A DNA stretch of 59,901 nt, from assembly GCA_023432805.1 (NCBI GenBank), contig JAEYUG010000007.1, positions 1-59,901 of the forward strand, written 5' to 3'. The notes beneath the pieces were generated by a model, which saw only the letters and a list, made by a program, of their open reading frames with translations, did not search any database and was not told where the DNA came from. The position numbers and the translations under genes are program-made. The number at the start of each line of letters is the position of its first letter. The first letter of the stretch is position 1. Of this stretch, positions 17,818-27,207 are shown in pieces. Source of the DNA: Bacteroidota bacterium. Lineage in GTDB: Bacteria; Bacteroidota; Ignavibacteria; SZUA-365.

Positions 17818-18393
17818 TCAGCTCTGCTTGAGATACTTTTCGGGATCGGCGGTGAACTTCTTGATGCAGGGCTTGCAGCAGAAGCCGTAGACCTTGCCCT
17901 TGTAGGTGACGGTGGGGACTTCGGGATCGATCTCCTCGTTCATCACGGGACACACGGTGTTCACGATCTTCGAGGCGAGCTTCTTGTCGGTGTTCACGAC
18001 GGGAACATTCGAGGCCTGATCGACCTTGACAGCCTCATGTGCGTGGCCTTCGTGACTGTGCGAATGTCCCTCATGGCCGTCTGCCTCATGCGCAGGCTTC
18101 TGGTCTTCGGGATGGTCACAGGGTTCGAAATCGCTCTTCGCACTGTTTTTGATGTACTTGGCAGGATCGGCCTTGAAACGCTTGACGCAGCCGCCGCAGC
18201 AGAAGTAGTAGGTCGTGCCCTTGTACGCGTAGGAGACTTCCGGATCGGCGTCTTCACCCGTGACGGGACAGACGAGCTTCTTGGCGGCATCGGTCTTCTC
18301 GACCGTGACCTTGGTGGTGGTTTTCGTGTCCTGAGCCTGCGTGGAGACGGTGACAAGCAGCATCAGGGCGAGTGCGGACAGTATGAGTTTCAT
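17818..18393 (-). CDS. Exported double YHS-domain metal-binding protein with His-rich linker
   Basis: 191 residues from the ATG at 18393. Signal peptide 1-20 (ends STQA). Two YHS-like domains (about 41-82 and 148-190) each have a CPV start, a KG(T/K)xYxF/G-CC turn and a final C (CCGGC and CCKPC). The linker at 93-119 is rich in His, Glu and Asp. YHS domains bind copper or other transition metals, so periplasmic metal binding or sensing is likely. The neighbour downstream is a P-type cation ATPase, but an intervening terminator argues against simple co-transcription. A longer in-frame start at 18492 lacks the signal peptide at its N-terminus and was rejected. Confidence 0.85.
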   Translation of the reverse strand: MKLILSALALMLLVTVSTQAQDTKTTTKVTVEKTDAAKKLVCPVTGEDADPEVSYAYKGTTYYFCCGGCVKRFKADPAKYIKNSAKSDFEPCDHPEDQKPAHEADGHEGHSHSHEGHAHEAVKVDQASNVPVVNTDKKLASKIVNTVCPVMNEEIDPEVPTVTYKGKVYGFCCKPCIKKFTADPEKYLKQS

Positions 18394-18680
18394 GGATTCG
18401 CTCCAAAGTGGATGATATGGTTGCATTGCTCGAATGCGATTCGGTTTCAACCGGCAACAAATATCCGAAATATTCCGTTCTGCGCGATGCACTATTTCAA
18501 GGACTGAACGAATCAGACGCAGGCGTTGTTATTACGACAGCTTCTGCCGATGTTTGTATGACGTGCCCTTTTTCAAGGCACTTCTGTCGAGTCGAAGGAA
18601 GTCGGTCATCACAGAGCGTGTTTGACCTGTTTTGAAGATCTCCCGAACCCGGTCGCACTGGATACGTCATTACGCTGCAC

Positions 18681-19565
18681 ATGCAACACGATACACGCAC
18701 CCTCACGACGGAAACGGTCTCGGCATCCCCTGCTGCGGATCACGGTCGCGTCGTGCCCCGTTCTCTCGACACCCCTGTCTGGCCCGTCACCCGTAAGGTG
18801 CACGTAGGTCCCATTGAATTCGGCGGCGATCGCTTCGTTGTGATCGCCGGTCCCTGCGCCGTCGAATCACAGGCGCAGATTCAGTTGGCCGCATCGGTCG
18901 TGCATGCGCACGGCGCGCACATTCTGCGCGGCGGGGCCTTCAAGGCCCGTACCTCGCCCTACACATTCCAGGGTCTCGGCATGGAAGGCGTGCATCTGAT
19001 GCGTGCCGCGGCCGATGCCATGGGCATGCCCATGATCACCGAGGTGCTCTCCGAGAAGGACGTCACGGCCATGGAACCCTACGTCGACGCCTTCCAGGTT
19101 GGATCCCGCAACATGGACAATACCGCGCTGTTGAAGGATCTCGGTGCGCTCCGCCGCCCCGTGCTCCTCAAGCGCGGGTTCGCCGCAACGATCAAGGAAT
19201 GGTTGCTGGCCGCCGAGTACATCATCGCCGGTGGCAACGACCAGGTGATCCTCTGCGAGCGTGGGATCCGCACTTTCGCCGATTCCACCCGCTTCACACT
19301 CGATCTGGCCGGTGCAGTGCTGGCGCATCGGCAGAGCGGACTTCCCGTCATCGTGGATCCCTCGCATGCGACCGGCACGCCCGATCTGATTCCCGCCATG
19401 TCCGCAGCCACGCTTGCTGCGGGACTGGCCGGACTCATGGTCGAGGTGCACCCGGATCCCTCGGTCGCCCTGTCCGATGCCGATCAGGCGATGCAGCCTG
19501 ATCTGTTCGCACGCATGATGGCGCAGCTGCATACGCTGGCTTCCGCGGCGGGGCGTACGGTGTGA
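18681..19565 (+). CDS. aroF: 3-deoxy-7-phosphoheptulonate synthase (DAHP synthase, type I-beta)
   Basis: 294 residues; condenses phosphoenolpyruvate and erythrose-4-phosphate in the first step of the shikimate pathway. Motifs: GPCAVES, FKARTSPYTFQGLG, FQVGSRNMDN, LLKRG, and DPSHATG near the C-terminus. It lacks both a ferredoxin-like regulatory domain and a fused chorismate mutase, so it is the short KDO8P-synthase-like form. About 36 residues precede the core and look unstructured. The gap to the divergent YHS gene is 287 bases, AT-rich for this region, and must contain both promoters. menG follows 58 bases downstream on the same strand. Confidence 0.93.
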   Translation: MQHDTRTLTTETVSASPAADHGRVVPRSLDTPVWPVTRKVHVGPIEFGGDRFVVIAGPCAVESQAQIQLAASVVHAHGAHILRGGAFKARTSPYTFQGLGMEGVHLMRAAADAMGMPMITEVLSEKDVTAMEPYVDAFQVGSRNMDNTALLKDLGALRRPVLLKRGFAATIKEWLLAAEYIIAGGNDQVILCERGIRTFADSTRFTLDLAGAVLAHRQSGLPVIVDPSHATGTPDLIPAMSAATLAAGLAGLMVEVHPDPSVALSDADQAMQPDLFARMMAQLHTLASAAGRTV

Positions 19566-19623
19566 TCCCGGTTCCGGACCAGCTCGACGCCTTCCCCCAT
19601 CCACACACATTGTTGAAACTCGC

Positions 19624-20313
19624 ATGAGCACGGAAGTGCGCGAGATGTTCGCGCAGATCGCGAATCGCTATGACCGCGCCAATTCGGTGCTGTCGCTCGG
19701 CGTGCATCATCTCTGGCGTCGGCGTGCGGTGCATGAGAGTCTTGCGCGGACCGGCGACCGTGTGCTCGACTGTGCGACCGGCACGGGTGATCTGGCGCTC
19801 GCGTTCAAGCGGAAGGTCGGGGCGTCGGGGCGCGTGGTGGGAACGGATTTCTGTCCGGAAATGCTCGAGTTCGCGCCCGCAAAATCCGAAAAGCTCGGTC
19901 TGCCCGTGATCTGGGAGGTGCAGGATGCGATGCATCTGACCTACGAGAGCGCAAGCTTCGATGTGGCGTCGATCAGCTTCGGTATCCGCAATGTGGACGA
20001 TCCAGTGCAGGCGCTCGCCAGCATGGGCCGCGTGGTGCGCAGCGGCGGCCGCGTGATCGTGCTCGAGTTCGGCACGCCGCTGTGGTGGATGAAACCGTTC
20101 TTCGCGTTCTACAGCAAGGTGGTGATCCCGATCGTTGGGGGAATCGTCAGCGGCAGGCGCGACGCCTACGAGTATCTGACACGCACCTCGGCGGCGTTCC
20201 CGACCGGCGATGCGTTTCTTGCGCTGATGGATAAGGCGGGGTGCTACATCCAGCGCCGTGCGATACCCCTCACCGGGGGCATCGCCTACCTGTACATCGG
20301 CACGGTGCGCTAA
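19624..20313 (+). CDS. menG: Demethylmenaquinone methyltransferase (UbiE/MenG)
   Basis: 229 residues, class I SAM methyltransferase. Motif I is LDCATGTGDLAL, and the UbiE signatures SFGIRNVDDPVQAL and the C-terminal LTGGIAYLYIG are present. It catalyses the C-methylation completing menaquinone (or ubiquinone) synthesis. Menaquinone is expected in this lineage, hence the symbol menG. The start MSTEVREMFAQIANRYD agrees with the family. It probably shares a transcript with aroF and converges on clpB. Confidence 0.92.
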   Translation: MSTEVREMFAQIANRYDRANSVLSLGVHHLWRRRAVHESLARTGDRVLDCATGTGDLALAFKRKVGASGRVVGTDFCPEMLEFAPAKSEKLGLPVIWEVQDAMHLTYESASFDVASISFGIRNVDDPVQALASMGRVVRSGGRVIVLEFGTPLWWMKPFFAFYSKVVIPIVGGIVSGRRDAYEYLTRTSAAFPTGDAFLALMDKAGCYIQRRAIPLTGGIAYLYIGTVR

Positions 20314-20373
20314 CGCCGGCACGTCCGGTGAGGAAGCCACCTGATCCCGTGCAAAGCGAACGTAGGGAGCTGA

Positions 20374-23028
<2,655 letters not shown>

Positions 23029-23070
23029 TGTCTTTCCTGTTCACGATGGTGTCCATAATATGCATACCTG

Positions 23071-23838
23071 TCAGTGCCGCATGTCCATTGCGTCGGCGAA
23101 GCGCCTGACCGCCTCCATCTGCTCGGGTGTCAGATTCGTTGGAATCAGGAGGCGGGTCCGGATGTAAAGATCGCCGGTGCTGCCCCGGTCTGTGAAGCCC
23201 ATGCCGGGCACGCGCAGCACGCGTCCAGGCTCGATGCCTGCGGGAATCTTCACGTGCACGCTCGCACCGCCGGGCGTGCGCACGCGGATCTTCGATCCGA
23301 GCAGTGCCTGTGCGATGTTGATGGCGATGTCGACGTATGCGTCGCTGCCCTTGCGTTTGAAGAAGGGATCACCGGTCGGCTGCGGCTCCTGTGCTGCAGG
23401 CTGTGCCGGTTTTCCGAAGGGATTCCCGCGCGTCGCGCGCTGCTTCTGTCGGGACTGCTGTGTACGCGCACCGCGGCCGCCGAACAAGCCGGAGAAGATG
23501 TCGTCGAGGGAGCTTCCCCCGAAGCCCCACGTGAATTCGCGGTCGTCGGAGGAACGGGCTCCCCCGAAACGCCGGAGGAATTCCTCATAGGACATGCTTC
23601 CCTCCTTCTGTCCGCCAGTCGAATAGCGACGCAGCTCATCGTACTTGCGCCGCTTCTCCGCGTCGCCGAGCACTTCGTAGGCTTCGCTGATATCCTTGAA
23701 GCGTGCTTCCGCCGTCGCATCACCCGGATGATGATCGGGATGGCATTCCTTCGCGAGCGAACGGAAGGTCTTCTTGATGTCAGCCGCGCTGGCGGTCTCC
23801 GGGAGGCCGAGGATTTCGTAATAGTTCTTCTGCTTCAT
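23071..23838 (-). CDS. J-domain co-chaperone (CbpA-like, no zinc finger)
   Basis: 255 residues from the ATG at 23838 (MKQKNYYEILGL). The J domain occupies about 1-70, with the HPD motif at 33-35. A Gly/Ser/Arg-rich linker and one C-terminal substrate-binding beta-domain (DAYVDIAINIAQALLG, then VHVKIPAGIEPGRVLRVPG) follow. There are no CxxCxGxG zinc repeats, so it is a class II DnaJ or CbpA-type protein, shorter than CbpA (about 306). It is upstream of clpB with a 42-base gap and probably feeds substrates to DnaK/ClpB. The in-frame extension to 24003 was rejected because it would run far into the regulatory region shared with hsp20. Confidence 0.88.
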   Translation of the reverse strand: MKQKNYYEILGLPETASAADIKKTFRSLAKECHPDHHPGDATAEARFKDISEAYEVLGDAEKRRKYDELRRYSTGGQKEGSMSYEEFLRRFGGARSSDDREFTWGFGGSSLDDIFSGLFGGRGARTQQSRQKQRATRGNPFGKPAQPAAQEPQPTGDPFFKRKGSDAYVDIAINIAQALLGSKIRVRTPGGASVHVKIPAGIEPGRVLRVPGMGFTDRGSTGDLYIRTRLLIPTNLTPEQMEAVRRFADAMDMRH

Positions 23839-24034
23839 GCGAGTCTCATTGTCTGCGAATCTCAATGTGCCGCGTTTCGGGATGCAGACCAACAAGGAGA
23901 TGGTGCAAGGAGTGTACCAGTCGTGCAAGGCATGGATGGGCGGATTCGTGGGGTGGACTGCCACCGGATTTGCCATGCCTTGTGCCAGAACGGCGTTGTC
24001 CATGACACAATGCTGCGCGGTGCCGGTGGAGATG

Positions 24035-24051
24035 TGTCACGCTGGGTGACA
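24035..24051. promoter_or_regulatory. Perfect inverted repeat upstream of hsp20, possible activator site
   Basis: TGTCAC, spacer GCTGG, GTGACA. A related inverted TGTGTCA half-site reads on the other strand near 24003-24010. The site is about 50 bases upstream of a sigma-54-like promoter, a normal position for an enhancer-binding protein. It could instead be an operator for the divergent dnaJ-clpB transcript. Confidence 0.5.
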
Positions 24052-24101
24052 GAGTTTCAGGGACGAGATCATCCCCATCAAAAACCGATCGGTACAGCCA
24101 T

Positions 24102-24116
24102 TGGCACGGGTCTTGA
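24102..24116 (+). promoter_or_regulatory. Sigma-54-like (-24/-12) promoter for hsp20
   Basis: TGGCACG, four bases (GGTC), then TTGAA. The consensus is TGGCACG-N4-TTGCW, so one position differs. It ends about 58 bases before the hsp20 ATG, leaving a plausible 5' leader that includes the AGGAGG ribosome site. No rpoN gene is visible in the window. Confidence 0.55.
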
Positions 24117-24173
24117 AACACAAGGGGAAAAGCGATCAATACAGCCACTCAACAGTTTCAGGAGGATACAGCC

Positions 24174-24611
24174 ATGACAATCACACGTTGGAACCCGGTC
24201 AACGAAATGAACAATCTCCAACGCGAGATCAACCGCATGTTCAACGGCATCACCCCGCGTAATCGCGACGAGGACTACGAGTCCGCAGTCTGGTCGCCGA
24301 TGGTCGACATCGTCGAAGACGCCGACGGGTACACGCTCTCCTTCGATCTGCCCGGTGTCAGCAAGGACGATGTGAAGATGCACTTTGCCGACAACACGCT
24401 GAAGATTAGCGGTGAGCGCAAGGCGGTCGAGGAGATGAAGGATAGCACCTGCCATCGCATCGAAAAGGTGTACGGCAAGTTCTATCGCTCCTTCAGCTTC
24501 CCTGCCGCTGTCAACGCGGAGAAAATCAACGCAACCTATCGCGATGGCGTCCTGACGGTCACGGTTCCCAAGGCCGAGGAAGTCAAGCCGAAGCAGATCG
24601 CGATCAACTGA
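24174..24611 (+). CDS. Small heat shock protein, Hsp20/alpha-crystallin family
   Basis: 145 residues. The alpha-crystallin domain covers about 40-135, with DGYTLSFDLPGVSKDDVKM, and the family hallmark DGVLTVTVPK precedes a basic C-terminal tail ending in an I-x-I-like QIAIN. It is an ATP-independent holdase that binds unfolding proteins and hands them to DnaK/ClpB. A strong AGGAGG site lies just upstream of the ATG. It is divergent from the dnaJ-clpB pair and followed by a clear terminator, so it is a single-gene unit. Confidence 0.95.
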   Translation: MTITRWNPVNEMNNLQREINRMFNGITPRNRDEDYESAVWSPMVDIVEDADGYTLSFDLPGVSKDDVKMHFADNTLKISGERKAVEEMKDSTCHRIEKVYGKFYRSFSFPAAVNAEKINATYRDGVLTVTVPKAEEVKPKQIAIN

Positions 24612-24635
24612 GCTTCCCTTATCATCCCTCCTCAT

Positions 24636-24673
24636 CGGGAGGCCGCGCCCCGCGCGTCCTCCCGTCTTTTTTC
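24636..24673 (+). terminator. Intrinsic terminator after hsp20
   Basis: Stem CGGGAGG (24636-24642) pairs with CCTCCCG (24658-24664) and is followed directly by TCTTTTTTC. The spacer is GC-rich. Confidence 0.85.
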
Positions 24674-24675
24674 AA

Positions 24676-24777
24676 AGGAGGGTGGACGCCCTCTCGAAAG
24701 GAGGGTGGACGCCCTCGTCCACTCTTGACGGATGTTCAGTGGGTGCTGGGTGGACGAAGACGTTCACCGACCTGTTA
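24676..24777. repeat. Repeat cluster: two short units plus one long form before the PAP2 gene
   Basis: AAAGGAGGGTGGACG occurs twice. The second copy completes a palindrome GTGGACG (24705-24711), loop CCCT, CGTCCAC (24716-24722). A long-form copy begins with TTGACG at 24724 and contains TTCAGTGGGT and a near-palindrome GGTGGACG, AAGA, CGTTCACC with one mismatch. It ends about ten bases before the PAP2 start codon, so it may form part of that gene's 5' leader or promoter. Confidence 0.75.
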
Positions 24778-24786
24778 TATTCGGTG

Positions 24787-25656
24787 ATGCAATCACCCAC
24801 GCCATCGTTCAGCACGAGCCTCGTCATCGCATGCCTGCTCTGCATCACCGCGACGCCGGTGCTCCGATCACAGTCGCAGGTCGCATCTGACTCGGCCGCA
24901 GACACCCGCTCCCTGCCACAGACGGTCTGGTACGACATCACGACCGCACTGACGCACGGCATGCGGCTCGGCACGCTGACGGCCTACGACGACCACACCG
25001 AGTGGACCTACATCGGCCTCACCACCGCCGCAACCCTCACCACATTCGCCGTCGATGCAGAGTTCCGGTCCATGATCCAGCGACAGCAGGAATCCACCAT
25101 GCGCGACATCACCGCGTCAGGCGACTTTCTCGGTTCGTGGGGTAGTCCGATCATAGGCGGTGGTTTCTATCTGGCTGGACTTGCCGCAGGCGACGAATGG
25201 ACGCGCGTGACCGGACGGCTCGCACTCGAGGCGATTGCCTACGCAGGCATCACCACCAGCGTGATCAAGAGCGTCAGCGGACGCAGCCGTCCCTACCTCG
25301 AACAGGGGGCGTTCGACTACACACCCTGGCAGTTCAACACCGACCGCACGGCACTGCCATCGGGCCATGCAACGATGATCTGGTCCCTCGCAAGCGTGCT
25401 CGACGCACGCATCGACCACCCCGCCGCGTCGGTGCTCGTCTACAGTGCTGCCCTCGTCACCATGGCACACCGCTGGCACCATGACAGCCACTGGCTTTCC
25501 GATACCATACTCGGTGCCGCGATCGGCTGGGGCATCGGACGAGCAGTCGTCGCCATGGAGGAGCATCAGTCCGCCACGGATGCTCCTGTCCAGACGAGCG
25601 TCATTCCCGTGCTTGCACCTGGCACCGCAGGACTGCACCTCGTCGTACTATTCTGA
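24787..25656 (+). CDS. PAP2-superfamily phosphatase, exported or membrane-bound
   Basis: 289 residues from the ATG at 24787; upstream in-frame codons fall in a repeat and were excluded. An N-terminal hydrophobic segment looks like a signal peptide or anchor. The three PAP2 motifs are present: KSVSGRSRP, PSGH (in ALPSGHAT) and HRWHHDSHWLSD, giving the catalytic Arg/His/His set. It probably dephosphorylates a lipid phosphate such as undecaprenyl pyrophosphate or phosphatidic acid on the outer face of a membrane. A hairpin-repeat cluster lies directly upstream. Confidence 0.85.
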   Translation: MQSPTPSFSTSLVIACLLCITATPVLRSQSQVASDSAADTRSLPQTVWYDITTALTHGMRLGTLTAYDDHTEWTYIGLTTAATLTTFAVDAEFRSMIQRQQESTMRDITASGDFLGSWGSPIIGGGFYLAGLAAGDEWTRVTGRLALEAIAYAGITTSVIKSVSGRSRPYLEQGAFDYTPWQFNTDRTALPSGHATMIWSLASVLDARIDHPAASVLVYSAALVTMAHRWHHDSHWLSDTILGAAIGWGIGRAVVAMEEHQSATDAPVQTSVIPVLAPGTAGLHLVVLF

Positions 25657-25668
25657 CGCCCTCACGTC

Positions 25669-25989
25669 TCATTCGCGCTTCTGCGCGCGCGGTTTCTTCT
25701 GTGTCTTCGAGCGCACGTAGTGCTTCTTCCCCTTCTCATCGATGTAGTAGCGTCCGCCCCGCGGACCCGCATACAGCGTGCGTCCCTTCGAGTCGACCCC
25801 CACCTTCTTGTCTCCCGCCCGAACCTGACCGTCCGTTCGAGCGTCTGCGGTCGCCGAACGCGGGAGGGCGTTGTCGGCTCTTGTGTCTGTCGGAGGCACC
25901 TGACCGATCCAGAGCCATGTCATCAGGGCGATCATCATTGTCTTCAAAGCACTCATCGCATCTCCATGCATCATGTCGAACATGTTCAC
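25669..25989 (-). CDS. Small exported or membrane protein with GPRGGRYY motif
   Basis: 106 residues from 25989, or 95 from the Met at 25956, which places a hydrophobic signal segment (MSALKTMMIALMTWLWIG) at the N-terminus. The C-terminus is basic and includes GRTLYAGPRGGRYYIDEKGK followed by KHYV, a motif like the PBCV-type basic adaptor repeat, ending in a Lys/Arg-rich tail. The middle is low-complexity. It converges on the PAP2 gene. Function is unknown; the basic motif could bind nucleic acid or an acidic polymer. Confidence 0.6.
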   Translation of the reverse strand: MNMFDMMHGDAMSALKTMMIALMTWLWIGQVPPTDTRADNALPRSATADARTDGQVRAGDKKVGVDSKGRTLYAGPRGGRYYIDEKGKKHYVRSKTQKKPRAQKRE

Positions 25990-26065
25990 GGCGAAAGATG
26001 CGCATGCAGCTGCCTGGGAACCATCACGATCCTGTCAGAAACAGACACAGGACGGTCACCGGCCT

Positions 26066-26518
26066 CTACATGTTCCGTAGAATCCAGTAGGCAATGATGA
26101 TGAGGGAGAGGAGGGCAATGAGGAAGGTGGGTATGCGCAGCTCCGGCATTCGGTACCGGCCGCGCGTGAACAGGGGAAGCAGTGTGGAACCAAATGCCCA
26201 GAGCGTGAGCGGCAGGACAAGCGGGAAGAGAAGATTGGCGGCGAGGGCGTCACCGAGTCTTCCGTGAAACAGGTGGTGGACGGAGTGCTGCAGTCCACAG
26301 CCGGGACAGTCGTATCCAGTAGTTGCCCTGAAGAGGCAGGGGATGCCATCGGTATCCGGATTTCCGAAGATGACCAGGGCCGTCCACACCACGAGTGCAA
26401 TGGCGATGCTCCAACGCATGAAGGCGGCTGATGCCGCCTTCATGCGTTGGATGGTTTGCGGGGATGCGGGCGTCAACGTGTCTGCATGTTCACCCGTCGC
26501 CGGTTCGACAGAACTCAT
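26066..26518 (-). CDS. DUF2752 family membrane protein
   Basis: 150 residues with three hydrophobic segments (about 37-51, 97-117, 130-148). The family signature CPGCG is at 71-75, followed by LQHSVHHLFHGRLGDALAANLLFP, where DUF2752 proteins normally have a G(D/R)xxxAxxxNP element. The role is unknown. The ATG at 26516-26518 overlaps, as ATGA, the stop of the upstream DUF5684 gene once that gene's frameshift is corrected, so the two were probably translationally coupled. Confidence 0.8.
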   Translation of the reverse strand: MSSVEPATGEHADTLTPASPQTIQRMKAASAAFMRWSIAIALVVWTALVIFGNPDTDGIPCLFRATTGYDCPGCGLQHSVHHLFHGRLGDALAANLLFPLVLPLTLWAFGSTLLPLFTRGRYRMPELRIPTFLIALLSLIIIAYWILRNM

Positions 26519-26548
26519 GCGCCGCCGCTTGGTCCCTCGTATGTCGCA

Positions 26549-26932
26549 TCACCGAATCCGAGCATGGGGATGAAGATTAAAGGGCAGGAGGATCAGTCCG
26601 ATGGCATAGCCGACATCCTTGCCGAAACTCTTGGCGAGTTCGATGTTCATGAGAACCATGAAGACGATATTGACGCAGGGAATCAGCATCATGATGATCC
26701 ACCACATCGGTTTGCCCACGATCTCGAGCATGACGATGATGTTGTAGATGGGAACGATCGCTGCCCACCCGGGTTTTCCGGCCTTCTCGAACACCTTCCA
26801 GAGTCCGGCGATGACGACGATGAAGAGCAACAAAGATAACAACGTTGTGAATCCGAAACTGAAGAAACCTTCAGTATCGAAATCAGACTGGATGAGGCCG
26901 GGCGTCGCAAGGCCCAGCAAGGACTGAAACAT
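26549..26932 (-). CDS. DUF5684 family membrane protein with frameshifted C-terminus
   Basis: 127 residues as read, from the ATG at 26932 (MFQSLLGLATPG). It has several membrane helices and the DUF5684-type core FEKAGKPGWAAIVPIYN, then WWIIMMLIPCVNIV. The frame ends abnormally (LLPFNLHPHARIR). Removing one base near 26576-26582 restores the family ending FIFIPMLGFGDATY and a stop at 26515-26517 that overlaps the DUF2752 start. Either a sequencing or assembly error or a recent mutation is present. Function is unknown. Confidence 0.75.
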   Translation of the reverse strand: MFQSLLGLATPGLIQSDFDTEGFFSFGFTTLLSLLLFIVVIAGLWKVFEKAGKPGWAAIVPIYNIIVMLEIVGKPMWWIIMMLIPCVNIVFMVLMNIELAKSFGKDVGYAIGLILLPFNLHPHARIR

Positions 26933-27070
26933 AGTACCTCCACATGGTGGGATGGAGTGGTCGTAAGTTCGCGGATGCGTACGCAACAGGTCGCACGTCT
27001 GCGTCACCATGACCAGAATACTTGTGAATTGGATTCTGTCAGCTTACGCAATTGACGCGATGATACCAAA

Positions 27071-27094
27071 CACGCACCCGTTTCCGGGTGCGTG
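27071..27094 (-). terminator. Hairpin terminator downstream of the T9SS hydrolase
   Basis: Ten-base stem CACGCACCCG / CGGGTGCGTG around TTTC. On the minus strand it is followed by TTTGG. It lies about 115 bases past the hydrolase stop, in a 275-base gap that otherwise shows no gene and must also hold the DUF5684 promoter. Confidence 0.6.
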
Positions 27095-27207
27095 CGGTGG
27101 TTCGCTGTGTGGGATGAATGCGTGGCTCCTGTCGTGAGCGGATTACTGCCCGATGCTGTGCAGGTGCCCGGCGGTAGGCACCAAGAGTGCCGTCTGTCCG
27201 TGCGTAC

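Noticed and set aside
18563..18581. Small hairpin GTGCC/GGCAC in the aroF upstream gap
   Set aside because: Five-base stem with A/T-rich loop; too weak to call an attenuator or terminator.
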